From: Curtobacterium sp. MCBA15_012
GTDB lineage: Bacteria; Actinomycetota; Actinomycetes; Actinomycetales; Microbacteriaceae
Length of the DNA stretch: 64,000 nucleotides
Assembly (NCBI RefSeq): GCF_001864935.2
Contig: NZ_CP126267.1
Span: forward strand, 1,240,001-1,304,000
Reading direction: 5' to 3'
A program made the translations under genes and the position numbers. Shown one piece after another: positions 15,503 through 25,348 of this stretch. The notes under the pieces are model-generated. The model made no database searches, was not told the DNA's origin, and worked only from the letters and a program-made list of their open reading frames with translations. The first letter of the stretch is position 1. Every line of letters begins with the position of its first letter.

Positions 15503-17179
15503 ATGCCCACCCAGATCTCCACACCGCAGCCGCTCGAACCCGGAACCCTCCGCGTGATCCCCGTCGGGGGTCTCGGCGAGATCGGTCGCAACATGACCGT
15601 CTACGAGTTCGAGGGCAAGCTCCTCGTCGTCGACGCCGGCGTGCTGTTCCCCGAGGAGCACCAGCCCGGTGTCGACCTCATCCTCCCGGACTTCTCGCTC
15701 ATCCGGGACCGCCTCGACGACGTCCTCGGCGTCGTGCTCACCCACGGGCACGAGGACCACATCGGCGCGGTGCCGTACCTGCTCAAGCTCAAGGGCGACA
15801 TCCCGCTGATCGGCTCGACGCTGACCCTCGCGCTCGTCGAGGCGAAGCTCAAGGAACACCGGATCAAGCCGTACACGCTCGTCGTGGCCGAGGACCAGAC
15901 CGAGCAGCTCGGCCCGTTCCACCTCGAGTTCGTCGCCGTGAACCACTCCATCCCGGACGCACTCGCCGTCGCGATCACGACCCCCGCGGGGCGCGTGCTG
16001 CACACGGGTGACTTCAAGATGGACCAGCTGCCGCTCGACGACCGGATCACGGACCTCCGTGCCTTCGCGCGCCTCGGCGAGCAGGGCGTCGACCTGTTCC
16101 TGCCCGACTCGACCAACGCCGACGTCCCGGGCTTCACCGCCCCGGAGCGCGACATCGGCCCGGTCCTCGAGAGCATCATCTCGAAGGCCCGCAAGAAGGT
16201 CGTCGTCGCGAGCTTCTCGTCGCACGTGCACCGCGTGCAGCAGGTCCTCGACGCCGCCGCGGCCGCGAACCGCAAGGTCGCGTTCATGGGCCGCTCGATG
16301 ATCCGCAACATGACGATCGCCGCCGAGCTCGGGTACCTGCGGGTGCCGGAGGACGTGCTGATCGACACGAAGAAGGCCAAGAACGTCCCCGACGACCAGG
16401 TCGTCTACATGTCGACCGGCTCGCAGGGCGAACCGATGGCTGTCCTCGCGCGCATGGCGAACCTCGAGCACCAGATCGAGATCGGCGAGGGCGACACCGT
16501 CATCCTCGCGTCGAGCCTCATCCCGGGCAACGAGAACGCCGTCTACCGCGTCATCGACGGGCTGACGAAGCTCGGCGCGAAGGTCGTCCACAAGGGCAAC
16601 GCGAAGGTGCACGTCTCGGGCCACGCATCGGCTGGCGAGCTGCTCTACTGCTACAACATCCTCCGCCCGAAGAACGTCCTCCCCGTGCACGGCGAGCACC
16701 GCCACCTGTACGCGAACGCCGACCTGGCGATCCAGACCGGTGTCCCGCCGCGCAACGTGATCCTCGGGCAGGACGGCATCGTCGTCGACCTCAAGGACGG
16801 CGCCGTCACGGTGGCCGGCCAGCTCGACATCGGCTACGTCTACGTCGACGGGTCGACCGTGGGCGAGATCACCGACGCCGACCTCAAGGACCGCCGGGTC
16901 CTCGCGGAGGAGGGGTTCATCTCGGTCTTCTGCGCCGTCGACTTCACCACGGGCCAGTGCGTGGTCGGGCCGGAGATCCAGTCGCGCGGTTTCGCCGAGG
17001 ACGACTCGGTCTTCGACAGCGTCCGCCCGCAGATCACCAAGGCCATCGCCGAGGCGGCGGCGAACGGCACGCGCGACGCGCACGCCTTCAGCCAGGTCGT
17101 CCGGCGCACCGTCGGCCGCTGGGTGAACACGAAGCACCGTCGGCGCCCGATGATCGTCCCGGTGGTCATCGAGGCGTAG
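15503..17179 (+). CDS. rnj: Ribonuclease J
   Basis: Protein of 558 residues, a metallo-beta-lactamase/beta-CASP ribonuclease with endo- and 5'-exonuclease activity. LTHGHEDHIGAVPYLL places the zinc-binding HxHxDH at residues 81-86. VNHSIPDALAV, LHTGDFKMD and the beta-CASP segment with VVASFSSHVHRVQQVLDAA follow. HVSGHASAGELL and LPVHGEHRHLYANADLA complete the core, and the C-terminal domain ends in KHRRRPMIVPVVIEA. A strong hairpin (17210-17262) closes the dapA-rnj unit. With pnp, the window encodes two main RNA-decay enzymes. Confidence 0.97.
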   Translation: MPTQISTPQPLEPGTLRVIPVGGLGEIGRNMTVYEFEGKLLVVDAGVLFPEEHQPGVDLILPDFSLIRDRLDDVLGVVLTHGHEDHIGAVPYLLKLKGDIPLIGSTLTLALVEAKLKEHRIKPYTLVVAEDQTEQLGPFHLEFVAVNHSIPDALAVAITTPAGRVLHTGDFKMDQLPLDDRITDLRAFARLGEQGVDLFLPDSTNADVPGFTAPERDIGPVLESIISKARKKVVVASFSSHVHRVQQVLDAAAAANRKVAFMGRSMIRNMTIAAELGYLRVPEDVLIDTKKAKNVPDDQVVYMSTGSQGEPMAVLARMANLEHQIEIGEGDTVILASSLIPGNENAVYRVIDGLTKLGAKVVHKGNAKVHVSGHASAGELLYCYNILRPKNVLPVHGEHRHLYANADLAIQTGVPPRNVILGQDGIVVDLKDGAVTVAGQLDIGYVYVDGSTVGEITDADLKDRRVLAEEGFISVFCAVDFTTGQCVVGPEIQSRGFAEDDSVFDSVRPQITKAIAEAAANGTRDAHAFSQVVRRTVGRWVNTKHRRRPMIVPVVIEA

Positions 17180-17209
17180 CGCGCACGGCGCGCTGCGCGC
17201 CGCATTGCC

Positions 17210-17262
17210 GGCCAGGAGGCGCGGTGCACCTCCGTCAGGAACGTGCACCGCGCCTCCTGGCC
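17210..17262 (+). terminator. Terminator of the dapA-rnj unit
   Basis: Arms 17210-17229 and 17243-17262 are perfect 20-bp complements around a 13-base loop. The stem contains GGAGGCGCGG, a variant of the recurrent intergenic word. Confidence 0.75.
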
Positions 17263-17358
17263 GTCCACCGTCCGTGGTCCGTCGGCCGACGGCGGTCCCG
17301 TCCCACAGGCCAACCTGGTTCATCCCACAGGATGATGCTCCCTCGGTATGTCAGCCAA

Positions 17359-17364
17359 TACCGT
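17359..17364 (+). promoter_or_regulatory. Candidate -10 (TACCGT) for the efflux adaptor gene
   Basis: TACCGT ends six bases before GTG 17371. This spacing was the main reason to prefer that start. Confidence 0.35.
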
Positions 17365-17370
17365 CCAGAG

Positions 17371-18408
17371 GTGACCGTCCTGCGACGCTGGGTGTGGCCC
17401 GGCCTGAAGTTCCTCGTGTTCGCCGCCATCGCGGTGGCCCTCGTCCGCCTCGCGTTCTTCGCGGCCCAGCCCGACGGCGAGGAGACCACGCCGACCGCGC
17501 AGCTCGAGGACCCGACGGTCGCGGTGACCACCGGCGACGTCGTCAACGACGTCGAGGCGACCGGGACCGTCGAGTCCGTCCCGTCGACCGCGGTGCGCGC
17601 CACGGCCGAGGGCACCGTCAACCGGGTGTTCGTCGCGAACGGCACCGCCGTGCAGCAGGGCACGCCGATCCTCGACCTGCGCGTCGAGACGCCGTCCACC
17701 GCGACCGCCGAGGACGGCTCCGCGCTGCCGCCCAAGGTGACGTTCGCCACCGTCGTCGCACCCGCGGCCGGGAAGGTGTCCGGCCTCGACCTCGTGGCGA
17801 AGCAGCCCGTCGCGATCGGTGACACCGTGGCGCGGGTCGCCCCGGACGCCTACCGGGTGTCCGCGACGCTCGCCGCGGCGCAGCTGTACCGTCTGACCGC
17901 GCGCCCGTCCGAGGCGACGGTCACGGTCACCGACGGCCCGGCCCCGTTCACCTGCACGAACCTCACGTTGACGAGCGCCGGCCAGGACGCCGGCTCACCC
18001 GGGTCCGCCGCGGGCGGGTCGCAGTCGGGCGACCAGGGCGCGGGCACCGGCACCGGGGGCGGCGCCGGGACCTCCGGCGGCACGCAGCTGCAGTGCGACG
18101 TCCCGGGCGACGTCACGGTGTTCCCCGGGCTCGAGGTGAAGGTCGCCGTCGCGGCGGGTTCGGCGAAGGGCGTGCTGACCCTGCCCACCACGGCCGTGCA
18201 GGGCACCGCGCAGCAGGGCGTCGTGACGGTCGTCGACGACGAGGGGAAGCGCAGCGAGCGCACCGTACAGCTCGGCCTGAACGACGGCGAGACCGTCGAG
18301 GTGCGCGCCGGCGTGGCCGAGGGCGACACCGTGCTGCAGTTCGTGCCGGGCAAGCAGGAGCAGCCCGAGGACGACGCGACCGAGGGCGGGACGGTGACGG
18401 GCGGATGA
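17371..18408 (+). CDS. HlyD/MacA-like membrane-fusion (adaptor) protein
   Basis: Protein of 345 residues. One N-terminal membrane segment (about residues 9-28) anchors an extracytoplasmic adaptor. VEATGTVESVPSTAVRATAEGTVNRVFVANGTAVQQGTPI is the lipoyl-like beta-barrel half, VVAPAAGKVSGLDLVAKQPVAIGDTVARV the second half, and the C-terminal barrel ends with LGLNDGETVEVRAGVAEGDTV. A Gly/Ser-rich insert (about 204-238) lies between two cysteines (FTC and LQC). The gene overlaps the ATPase gene by four bases. ATG 17332 is an alternative start adding 13 residues. With its neighbours it forms a MacAB-like ABC exporter; the substrate is unknown. Confidence 0.82.
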   Translation: MTVLRRWVWPGLKFLVFAAIAVALVRLAFFAAQPDGEETTPTAQLEDPTVAVTTGDVVNDVEATGTVESVPSTAVRATAEGTVNRVFVANGTAVQQGTPILDLRVETPSTATAEDGSALPPKVTFATVVAPAAGKVSGLDLVAKQPVAIGDTVARVAPDAYRVSATLAAAQLYRLTARPSEATVTVTDGPAPFTCTNLTLTSAGQDAGSPGSAAGGSQSGDQGAGTGTGGGAGTSGGTQLQCDVPGDVTVFPGLEVKVAVAAGSAKGVLTLPTTAVQGTAQQGVVTVVDDEGKRSERTVQLGLNDGETVEVRAGVAEGDTVLQFVPGKQEQPEDDATEGGTVTGG

Positions 18409-19154
18409 GCCTCGTCCACGTGCGCGGGCTCCGGAAGTCCGTCCCGCTGCCCGACGGGTCGACGCTGGAGATCCTGCGCGGGGTCGACCTCGACGTCGAG
18501 GCGGACAGCCGCGTCGCGATCGTCGGTCGCTCCGGCTCGGGGAAGTCCACGCTGCTCAACGTCCTGGGGCTGCTCGACACCCCGACCGACGGGCTGCACG
18601 AGTTCGACGGACGCGACGTCGGGCGTGCCGGTTCGGTGCGCCGCGACGGCATCCGGGGCGCCGACGTCGGCTTCGTGTTCCAGCAGTTCAACCTGCTGCA
18701 GGGCCGGACCGCGGTCGAGAACGTCGAGGTCCCGTTGCTGTACGCGAGCGGGCGTACCTTTTGGACGCGCCGCCGTGCCGCCCTCGAGATGCTCGACCGC
18801 GTCGGGCTCGCCGACAAGGCCGACACCCAGCCGCACCGGTTGTCCGGCGGTGAGCAGCAGCGGGTCGCGATCGCCCGGGCGCTCGTGCGCGGGCCCCGGC
18901 TGATCCTGGCCGACGAGCCGACCGGCGCGCTCGACGTCGACACCGGACGCGTCGTGATGGAGCTGCTCGAGACGGTGGCGTCGGAGACCGGAGCGGCGCT
19001 CGTCACGATCACGCACGACCCCGCGGTGGCCGCACGGGCGGACGTGGTGCACACGATCGACCACGGGGTGGTCGTGGACGGGCCGGTCCCGGACGGGGGC
19101 GGCGCGGGTCCCACCGAGGACGTGCGCGTCGCCGGTGCGGGGGTCGTCGCGTGA
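18405..19154 (+). CDS. ABC transporter ATP-binding protein (MacB/LolD type)
   Basis: Protein of 249 residues, the cytosolic ATPase of the exporter encoded here. IVGRSGSGKSTLLNVLGLL is the Walker A, VGFVFQQFNLL the Q-loop, LSGGEQQRVAIARALV the ABC signature, LILADEPTGALD the Walker B, and VTITHDP the H-loop. The sequence is typical of the MacB/FtsE/LolD clade, whose members drive efflux or mechanotransmission. ATG 18405 overlaps the adaptor stop codon, and the permease start overlaps its own end, so the three genes are coupled. The last 25 residues are a Gly/Pro-rich tail. Confidence 0.94.
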   Translation: MSLVHVRGLRKSVPLPDGSTLEILRGVDLDVEADSRVAIVGRSGSGKSTLLNVLGLLDTPTDGLHEFDGRDVGRAGSVRRDGIRGADVGFVFQQFNLLQGRTAVENVEVPLLYASGRTFWTRRRAALEMLDRVGLADKADTQPHRLSGGEQQRVAIARALVRGPRLILADEPTGALDVDTGRVVMELLETVASETGAALVTITHDPAVAARADVVHTIDHGVVVDGPVPDGGGAGPTEDVRVAGAGVVA

Positions 19155-20407
19155 ACCGGCTGCTCACCACCGTGGTCGGGACGTTCGTCGAGTCTTGGCA
19201 GGAGCTCCGCGTCCACCGGGGACGCGTCGTCCTCAGCCTGGTCGGCGTCACCATCGCGGTCGCCTCGCTCGCGGTCGTCGTCGGGTTCGGCTCGCTCGCG
19301 GAGCGCGTCACCGCCGCCTACAGCGAGCAGTACGGCGGCCGGGCGGCGACCTGGACCTTCAGCGGGACCTCCCCGGCCTCGTCCGGGACCGGGACCGGGA
19401 CCGGTCCCGCGGCCGTCGCGGACGCCGCCGCACTCGACCGGGAGCTCCGGGCCGGGGCCGAGCGCTACCGCGTGCGGTACGTCACCGAGGCGACCTACCT
19501 GCAGCGCGACGTGCAGTTCCCCGACGGCGTCGCCTCGGTGTCCGGCACGACGGTCGACCCCGCCTACGCCGAGATGCACCGGGTGCGCCTCGGCGCGGGG
19601 GAGTGGTTCACCGAGGCGGACCGGGACCGACTCGCCCCTGCGATCGTCGTGAACCAGGCGTTCCTCGACCGCATCGGGAACCCCGACATCAGCACCCACC
19701 CGACCGTCCGGCTCCCCGGGAGCCCGGCCGTCACCGCGGTGGTGATCGGGTCCGTCGTCACGTCGGAGTACGACACCGACCCCACGATGTTCCAGCTCGC
19801 GAACTCCGTCGCCACCGCGAACGCGACGGCGTCCCCCGACCTCGGGACCCAGCGCGCCTTCGAGGTCTGGGTCCCGGAGGCCGACGGCAAGGCGGTCGCG
19901 AAGCGCATGGCGTCCGACGCGGAGCGCGCGCTCGGCCCCGGGTGGACGGTCGAGCCCTCGCGCTCGGACGCCGGTGGCTCGGTGGGCGGCGACCCGCTCG
20001 GTGCGCTCCGCTGGGTGATCGCGGGCACCGCCGTCCTGGTCCTGGTGCTCGGCGGCCTCGGGCTCCTCAACGTCTCGCTCGTCAGCGTGCGACAGCGCAT
20101 CCGCGAGATCGGCATCCGGCGCGGGGTCGGCGCGACCGCGGGCCGCATCTTCGTCGCGGTGCTGCTCGAGAACGTGCTGGGAACCCTCGTCGCCGGCGGG
20201 ATCGGCGTCATGGTCGGCGCCGCGGTGCTCGGCAACGACACCGTGCGCGGGCTCATCACCGACGGTGTCGAGATCGGCGGGGCACCGTTCCCCGTCGAGG
20301 CGGCGCTCGTCGGGGTCGGTTCGGCGGTGCTCGTCGGGGCGCTCGCCGGCTTCCTGCCGGCGCTCGTCGCGGTCCGGGTCAAGGTGATCGACGCGATCCG
20401 GTACTGA
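19151..20407 (+). CDS. ABC transporter permease (MacB/FtsX-like)
   Basis: Protein of 418 residues. A membrane helix near residues 27-50 (VVLSLVGVTIAVASLAVVVGFGSLAERVTAAY) is followed by a large extracytoplasmic MacB-PCD-like domain (about 55-285). Three helices then form the FtsX core: ALRWVIAGTAVLVLVLGGLGLLNV, IRRGVGATAGRIFVAVLLENVLGTLVAGG, and the last near residues 380-405. The VRQRIREIGIRRGVGAT motif between helices two and three is the coupling region to the ATPase. The topology matches MacB permeases where ATPase and permease are separate chains. It is transcribed with the adaptor and ATPase. Confidence 0.92.
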   Translation: MNRLLTTVVGTFVESWQELRVHRGRVVLSLVGVTIAVASLAVVVGFGSLAERVTAAYSEQYGGRAATWTFSGTSPASSGTGTGTGPAAVADAAALDRELRAGAERYRVRYVTEATYLQRDVQFPDGVASVSGTTVDPAYAEMHRVRLGAGEWFTEADRDRLAPAIVVNQAFLDRIGNPDISTHPTVRLPGSPAVTAVVIGSVVTSEYDTDPTMFQLANSVATANATASPDLGTQRAFEVWVPEADGKAVAKRMASDAERALGPGWTVEPSRSDAGGSVGGDPLGALRWVIAGTAVLVLVLGGLGLLNVSLVSVRQRIREIGIRRGVGATAGRIFVAVLLENVLGTLVAGGIGVMVGAAVLGNDTVRGLITDGVEIGGAPFPVEAALVGVGSAVLVGALAGFLPALVAVRVKVIDAIRY

Positions 20408-20442
20408 TGGCGGGGCATCCACGGAATGTCCCGGCCGGGGAT

Positions 20443-20448
20443 TAGGGT
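20443..20448 (+). promoter_or_regulatory. Candidate -10 (TAGGGT) for leaderless ftsK
   Basis: TAGGGT ends seven bases before ATG 20456. Confidence 0.5.
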
Positions 20449-20455
20449 CGACGCC

Positions 20456-23419
20456 ATGGCCGGAGGCACCAAGTCGACCACGCGCTCGCGCGCGTCCACG
20501 TCGTCCCGCGGGAGCGGGTCGCGCGGGACGTCGCGCACGCAGGCGACCACGAAGAAGCTGCCGCAGGCCACCCCGACACCGGTGTTCCGCGAGCAGAACC
20601 CGCTCGTCACGGCGTGGCTCGGCATGGCGCACGGCGTCGGCGCGCTGTTCCGCCTGCTCGGCAAGGAGTCCCTGGCCGCCGACGAGCGGCGCGACGGCTT
20701 CCCGTTCCTGCTGTTCGTGCTCGCGCTCGCCGGTGGCGTCGTCGAGTGGCTCAACCCGACGAACCCGGTGTCGATCGCCCTCGACGCGTACACGTTCGGC
20801 GGGATCTTCGGCCGTCTGGCGTTCGCGCTCCCGGTCATCATGATCGTCTTCGCGGGGTGGCTCTTCCGGCACCCCGCCTCGGTGCACGACAACACCCGGA
20901 TCGGGATCGGCCTCGGGCTGCTCCTGGTGTCCATCGCCTCGCTCTGCCACGTGTTCGGCGGGCAGCCGAGCGCGGCCGACGGCATGGTCGCGCTCGCGTC
21001 CGCCGGTGGTGTCCTCGGCTGGGTCGTGATCAGCTGGCTCGTGGCGGTGGCCACCGTGTGGGTCGCGGTCCCGGTCGCCGTGGTGCTCCTCGTGCTCTCG
21101 CTCTTCATCATCACCAAGACGCCCCCGAACAAGACCGGCCGACGGCTGCACGAGCTCTACGCGTACCTGTTCGGCGCCCCGGCGCCCGCGGACACCGAGG
21201 ACGTCGACGAGCCGGCCGCCCCGGCGCAGCCGACGCCGCGCACCAAGGGGTCGCGTCGGACGAAGCAGGACGGACCCGAGCTCCAGCTGTTCGACGACCT
21301 CGGGTTCGACGAGCAGGGCGACCCCGAGGCGGCCGACGCCGAGGGCAGCACCGTGCCCTGGTGGCGGCGGAACAAGTCCGGCCGCGAGGAAGACCCGGCG
21401 TACGACAGCCCCGTGCTGCCGGCCGCCGCGACGCAGCAGGCACCGCCCGTGCCGCCGACGGTCGCCGCGCCCGCGGTCTCGCCGAACGGCGGAGCCGCCG
21501 CCGGTCTCGTCGACCACACCCCGGCCGTGCCCGCCTCGGTCAACCTCAACGACTCGGTCGAGCAGGACGTCGAGCACGACCTCGACGTCGCCGAACAGGC
21601 GCTGCGCAACTCCGGGGTCGCCGTGCCCGAGCGGCCCGCCCCACCCGTCGTCCGTCCCGACGCGGGTGTCTCGCCGGTCGTGTCGGCCTCGGCGCCCGAG
21701 CCCGACGACGCGGGACCGCTCGCCGCGACGGACGCCGACGAGGACCCCGCCGCGCCGTACCGCCTGCCCGCCGCGACGACCCTGAGCGCCGGCACGCCCT
21801 CGGTCGCCCGCAGCCAGGCGAACGACGACATCGTCGCCGCGATCACCGGCGTGCTCACCGAGTTCAAGGTCGACGCGAAGGTCACCGGCTTCTCGCGCGG
21901 CCCGACGGTCACGCGCTACGAGATCGAGCTCGGCCCGGGTGTGAAGGTCGAGCGCGTCACGGCGCTGTCGAAGAACCTGTCGTACGCGGTCGCGTCGAAC
22001 GAGGTCCGGATCCTGTCGCCGATCCCGGGTAAGAGCGCCATCGGCGTCGAGATCCCGAACACCGACCGCGAGGTCGTCTCGCTCGGCGACGTCCTGCGTT
22101 CGAACGCGGCGACCAAGTCGAAGCACCCGATGACCATCGGCGTCGGCAAGGACGTCGAGGGCGGCTTCGTCGTGGCGAACCTCGCGAAGATGCCGCACAT
22201 GCTCGTCGCGGGTTCGACCGGCTCCGGCAAGTCGGTGTTCATCAACTCGATGATCACCTCGCTGCTCATGCGCGCGAAGCCGTCCGAGGTCCGGATGGTC
22301 CTGGTGGACCCGAAGCGCGTCGAGCTCTCGATCTACGCCGGTGTCCCGCACCTCATCACGCCCATCATCACGAACCCGAAGAAGGCGGCCGAGGCGCTGC
22401 AGTGGGTCGTGAAGGAGATGGACATGCGGTACGACGACCTCGCGTCGTTCGGGTTCCGTCACGTCGACGACTTCAACAAGGCCGTGCAGAACGACGAGAT
22501 CATCCTGCCCGCGGGGAGCGAGCGGAAGCTCAAGCCGTACCCGTACCTGCTCGTCGTCGTCGACGAGCTCGCGGACCTCATGCTCGTCGCGCCGCGTGAC
22601 GTCGAGGAGTCGATCGTCCGCATCACGCAGCTGGCACGTGCGGCCGGCATCCACCTCGTGCTCGCGACGCAGCGTCCGTCGGTCGACGTCATCACCGGTC
22701 TCATCAAGGCCAACGTGCCGTCGCGCATCGCGTTCGCGGTGACGAGCGTCACCGACTCGCGCGTCATCCTCGACCAGCCGGGAGCCGACAAGCTCATCGG
22801 GCAGGGCGACGCGCTGTTCCTGCCGATGGGGTCCTCGAAGGCCGTGCGCGTGCAGGGCGCCTGGGTGCAGGAGAGCGAGGTCGCCGAGGTCGTCGCGCAC
22901 GTCACCCGGCAGGCCCGCCCCGAGTACCGCCAGGACGTCCAGGCCGTGGTCGAGCGCAAGGAGATCGACGCCGACATCGGCGACGACCTCGAGCTCCTGC
23001 TCGCGGCCGTCGAGCAGGTCGTGTCGACGCAGTTCGGCTCGACGTCGATGCTGCAGCGCAAGCTCCGCGTCGGGTTCGCGAAGGCCGGACGGCTCATGGA
23101 CCTCATGGAGTCCCGGGACATCGTCGGGCCGTCCGAGGGGTCGAAGGCGCGCGACGTCCTCGTCACCCCGGACCAGCTCCCCGGTGTGCTGGCGAAGCTG
23201 CGCGGCGAGGACCCGCCGGCCGCTGCCGCTGCCGCTCCTGCCGTCGGTGCGGCGTCCGACGGCATCGGTGGCGCCGCGGGTGCGGCGGGCGGTGCGGTGT
23301 CGTCCGACGGTGACGACGACCGCTACGGGGCCGACCCGGTGGCGGACATGACCCGTGGGTACCCTGAGGAGGACGAGGGGCCGGACGAGGACGCGTGGGG
23401 GTTGACGGGTCGTGACTGA
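20456..23419 (+). CDS. ftsK: DNA translocase FtsK/SpoIIIE
   Basis: Protein of 987 residues that pumps DNA at the division septum. Membrane helices fill about residues 85-225. A long acidic, Pro/Ala-rich linker spans about 230-440. The motor starts with [24 protein letters not shown]. Walker A is [15 protein letters not shown] (about residues 586-594), Walker B is [13 protein letters not shown], and [25 protein letters not shown] is the family RecA-like core. The C-terminal gamma winged helix ([28 protein letters not shown]) reads polarity sequences on the chromosome. ATG 20456 follows TAGGGT by seven bases; an earlier in-frame ATG lies at 20426. pgsA overlaps its end. Confidence 0.97.
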   Translation: MAGGTKSTTRSRASTSSRGSGSRGTSRTQATTKKLPQATPTPVFREQNPLVTAWLGMAHGVGALFRLLGKESLAADERRDGFPFLLFVLALAGGVVEWLNPTNPVSIALDAYTFGGIFGRLAFALPVIMIVFAGWLFRHPASVHDNTRIGIGLGLLLVSIASLCHVFGGQPSAADGMVALASAGGVLGWVVISWLVAVATVWVAVPVAVVLLVLSLFIITKTPPNKTGRRLHELYAYLFGAPAPADTEDVDEPAAPAQPTPRTKGSRRTKQDGPELQLFDDLGFDEQGDPEAADAEGSTVPWWRRNKSGREEDPAYDSPVLPAAATQQAPPVPPTVAAPAVSPNGGAAAGLVDHTPAVPASVNLNDSVEQDVEHDLDVAEQALRNSGVAVPERPAPPVVRPDAGVSPVVSASAPEPDDAGPLAATDADEDPAAPYRLPAATTLSAGTPSVARSQANDDIVAAITGVLTEFKVDAKVTGFSRGPTVTRYEIELGPGVKVERVTALSKNLSYAVASNEVRILSPIPGKSAIGVEIPNTDREVVSLGDVLRSNAATKSKHPMTIGVGKDVEGGFVVANLAKMPHMLVAGSTGSGKSVFINSMITSLLMRAKPSEVRMVLVDPKRVELSIYAGVPHLITPIITNPKKAAEALQWVVKEMDMRYDDLASFGFRHVDDFNKAVQNDEIILPAGSERKLKPYPYLLVVVDELADLMLVAPRDVEESIVRITQLARAAGIHLVLATQRPSVDVITGLIKANVPSRIAFAVTSVTDSRVILDQPGADKLIGQGDALFLPMGSSKAVRVQGAWVQESEVAEVVAHVTRQARPEYRQDVQAVVERKEIDADIGDDLELLLAAVEQVVSTQFGSTSMLQRKLRVGFAKAGRLMDLMESRDIVGPSEGSKARDVLVTPDQLPGVLAKLRGEDPPAAAAAAPAVGAASDGIGGAAGAAGGAVSSDGDDDRYGADPVADMTRGYPEEDEGPDEDAWGLTGRD

Positions 23420-24077
23420 CGGACGAGGGACGGGTGCGATGAGCGGGACGGGCAGCAGCCGCAGCGCGGCACGGTTCCCCTGGCGGGGCCGCGTGCTGCG
23501 CAAGGGCCCGGGGCCGGCGTCGACCGCGAACGTGGCGAACGTCATCACCGTCGTGCGCATCCTCATGGCGCCGCTGTTCTTCGTCATGCTGCTGACCGAC
23601 GACGGGCAGGACACGTCGCTGCGCATCTGGGCGGCCGTCGTGTTCGTCGTGGCGATCGTCACGGACAGCGCCGACGGGATCATCGCCCGCCGACAGGACC
23701 TCGTCACCGACTTCGGCAAGCTCGTCGACCCGATCGCCGACAAGGTGCTCATCGGCGGCGCGCTCGTGGCGCTGTCGATCCTGGGCGAGCTGCCCTGGAT
23801 CGTGACGGTGCTCATCATGGTCCGCGAGATCGGCATCACGGTGTTCCGGTTCGCGGTGCTGTCCGACCGCGTCATCCCGGCGAGCCGCGGCGGCAAGGTG
23901 AAGACCGTGCTGCAAGCCGTCGCGATCACCCTGGCGCTGTTCCCGTGGTGGAACCTCGTCGGCGACCTCGCGCACTGGGTGAACGGCATCCTCATGACCG
24001 CGGCCCTCGCGGCGACCGTCCTGAGCGGTGTGGACTACCTGTGGCAGGCCTGGAAGCACAACCGGACCACGTCCTGA
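23412..24077 (+). CDS. pgsA: CDP-diacylglycerol--glycerol-3-phosphate 3-phosphatidyltransferase
   Basis: Protein of 221 residues that makes phosphatidylglycerol phosphate. A basic N-terminal tail is followed by about five membrane helices. The CDP-alcohol phosphatidyltransferase motif [24 protein letters not shown] (about residues 76-99) has all the conserved DG-AR-G-D-D residues. The GTG start lies inside the last codons of ftsK, and the stop codon overlaps the cinA ATG, so the three genes form one coupled unit. An internal ATG ten codons in is a possible shorter start. The ftsK-pgsA-cinA order is frequent in actinobacteria. Confidence 0.95.
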   Translation: MTDGRGTGAMSGTGSSRSAARFPWRGRVLRKGPGPASTANVANVITVVRILMAPLFFVMLLTDDGQDTSLRIWAAVVFVVAIVTDSADGIIARRQDLVTDFGKLVDPIADKVLIGGALVALSILGELPWIVTVLIMVREIGITVFRFAVLSDRVIPASRGGKVKTVLQAVAITLALFPWWNLVGDLAHWVNGILMTAALAATVLSGVDYLWQAWKHNRTTS

Positions 24078-24709
24078 TGGCGACCGACCCGGGGGCGCAC
24101 GACGCCCCGGCGACGCGGGTCGCGCCTCCCGGCCCGTCGTCCGGCGACCACGTGCCGGACGTGCCCGACCAGTCGGAGCCGACCGGCCAGGCGGAGCCGA
24201 CCGCCCGGCCGGACGCGACCGTCGGGGTGGCCCGGGCACTCGTCGCGGCGCTCACCGAACGCGGCGAGACCGTCGCGGTCGCCGAGTCCCTGACCGGGGG
24301 CCTGGTCGTCGCGACGCTCGTCGGGGTCCCCGGTGCGAGCGCCGTCGTCCGCGGTGGGGTCGTGGCGTACGCGACGCCCGTGAAGCACACCGTGCTCGGG
24401 GTCGATGCAGCGCTCCTCGCGGCGAACGGCGCCGTGGACCCGGAGGTCGCACGGCAGATGGCGAGCGGCGTCCGCACCGCGCTGGCGGTCGACGGCGAGC
24501 CCGCGACGTGGGGGATCAGCACGACGGGTGTCGCCGGTCCGGACCCGCAGGACGGCAAGCCCGTCGGCACCGTCTTCGTCGGCATCGCGTCGGCCGACGG
24601 GGCCCGGGCGGTCGAACTGCACCTCGACGGCGACCGCGGGGCAATCCGGGACGCGACCGTCTCCGAACTCCTGACACGGATGTCGGCGACGGTGCACGAG
24701 GGGGAATAG
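24077..24709 (+). CDS. pncC: CinA C-terminal-like nicotinamide-nucleotide amidohydrolase
   Basis: Protein of 210 residues. The first 50 residues are a Pro/Thr-rich extension with no visible domain. The rest is the CinA C-terminal (PncC) domain: GETVAVAESLTGGLVVATLVGVPGAS, VVAYATPVKHTVLGV, MASGVRTAL, and GISTTGVAGPDPQDGKPVGTVFVGI. PncC converts NMN to nicotinate mononucleotide in pyridine-nucleotide salvage; the long CinA N-terminal domain is absent. ATG 24077 overlaps the pgsA stop codon. The ESLTGG segment contains the serine-containing active-site region. In many actinobacteria this gene lies just before clgR and recA, as here. Confidence 0.92.
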   Translation: MATDPGAHDAPATRVAPPGPSSGDHVPDVPDQSEPTGQAEPTARPDATVGVARALVAALTERGETVAVAESLTGGLVVATLVGVPGASAVVRGGVVAYATPVKHTVLGVDAALLAANGAVDPEVARQMASGVRTALAVDGEPATWGISTTGVAGPDPQDGKPVGTVFVGIASADGARAVELHLDGDRGAIRDATVSELLTRMSATVHEGE

Positions 24710-24861
24710 GCCTCGTTACCGCTGGGTTACATCCCACGCAATCTCCAGCAGGACGGCAGGCAGCGTCGCTAGCATGCTGCGATCGGCAACGTCACTGTTG
24801 CAACCCGACCCCGGTCACCCGGACCAGGCGGGCGCGGAGACGACAGGAAGGAGGAGTCCAC

Positions 24862-25170
24862 ATGGTTCTCGTTCGTCAGGAGATCGGCGACGTGCTTCGG
24901 GACTTCCGCTTGCAGAAGGGCCGGACCCTCCGTCAGGTCGCGTCCAAGGCCAGCGTCGCGCTCGGTTACCTGAGCGAGGTGGAGCGTGGGCAGAAGGAAG
25001 CCAGCTCCGAGATCCTCGCCTCGGTGGCCGACGCACTCGACACCCCCATCTCGACCATCATGCGAGAGGTCGGAGACCGTCTCGCCGTCGTCGAGGGACT
25101 CACCCCGGTCCCCGACACGCTGCCCGATGACCTCGTCGCCGAGTTCGACAACGACCTCGCGGTGCGCTGA
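24862..25170 (+). CDS. clgR: ClgR-like XRE family transcriptional regulator
   Basis: Protein of 102 residues, close in layout to actinobacterial ClgR. The N-terminus VRQEIGDVLRDFRLQKGRTLRQV leads into a Cro/CI-type helix-turn-helix; ASVALGYLSEVERGQKEASSEIL (about residues 31-53) is the nearly invariant ClgR recognition region. In Corynebacterium, Streptomyces and Mycobacterium, ClgR activates clp protease genes under stress. A strong GGAAGGAGGAG ribosome-binding site precedes ATG 24862. TAGCAT (24770-24775) could be the -10 of a leadered transcript. Its position between cinA and recA is the usual one. Confidence 0.9.
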   Translation: MVLVRQEIGDVLRDFRLQKGRTLRQVASKASVALGYLSEVERGQKEASSEILASVADALDTPISTIMREVGDRLAVVEGLTPVPDTLPDDLVAEFDNDLAVR

Positions 25171-25260
25171 CCCGTCCCGCCACGACACGTGACGCCCCTG
25201 CCGACCACGGCGGGGGCGTTCGTGCGTCCGGGGGTGTGCGTGCGGCCGTGGCAGGTCGTG

Positions 25261-25310
25261 CTCCCGGCGGTGCTGGTGCGCTCCCGGCGGTGCCGGTGCG
25301 CTCCCGGGAG
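25261..25310. repeat. 20-bp tandem repeat, about 2.5 copies
   Basis: CTCCCGGCGGTGCTGGTGCG at 25261-25280 is repeated with one change at 25281-25300 and begins again at 25301, just upstream of the DUF3046 promoter. Confidence 0.75.
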
Positions 25311-25336
25311 TGGGGGAGGCGTGGCTGCGACCTCGG

Positions 25337-25342
25337 TACGCT
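25337..25342 (+). promoter_or_regulatory. Candidate -10 (TACGCT) for leaderless DUF3046 gene
   Basis: TACGCT ends six bases before ATG 25349. Confidence 0.5.
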
Positions 25343-25348
25343 GGACGG

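Noticed and set aside
18113..23995. A stop-free frame of about 1960 codons antisense to the ABC exporter, ftsK and pgsA genes
   Set aside because: It has low-complexity, Arg/Asp-rich composition, no domains, and lies opposite five well-supported genes. In very GC-rich DNA, antisense frames stay open by codon bias.
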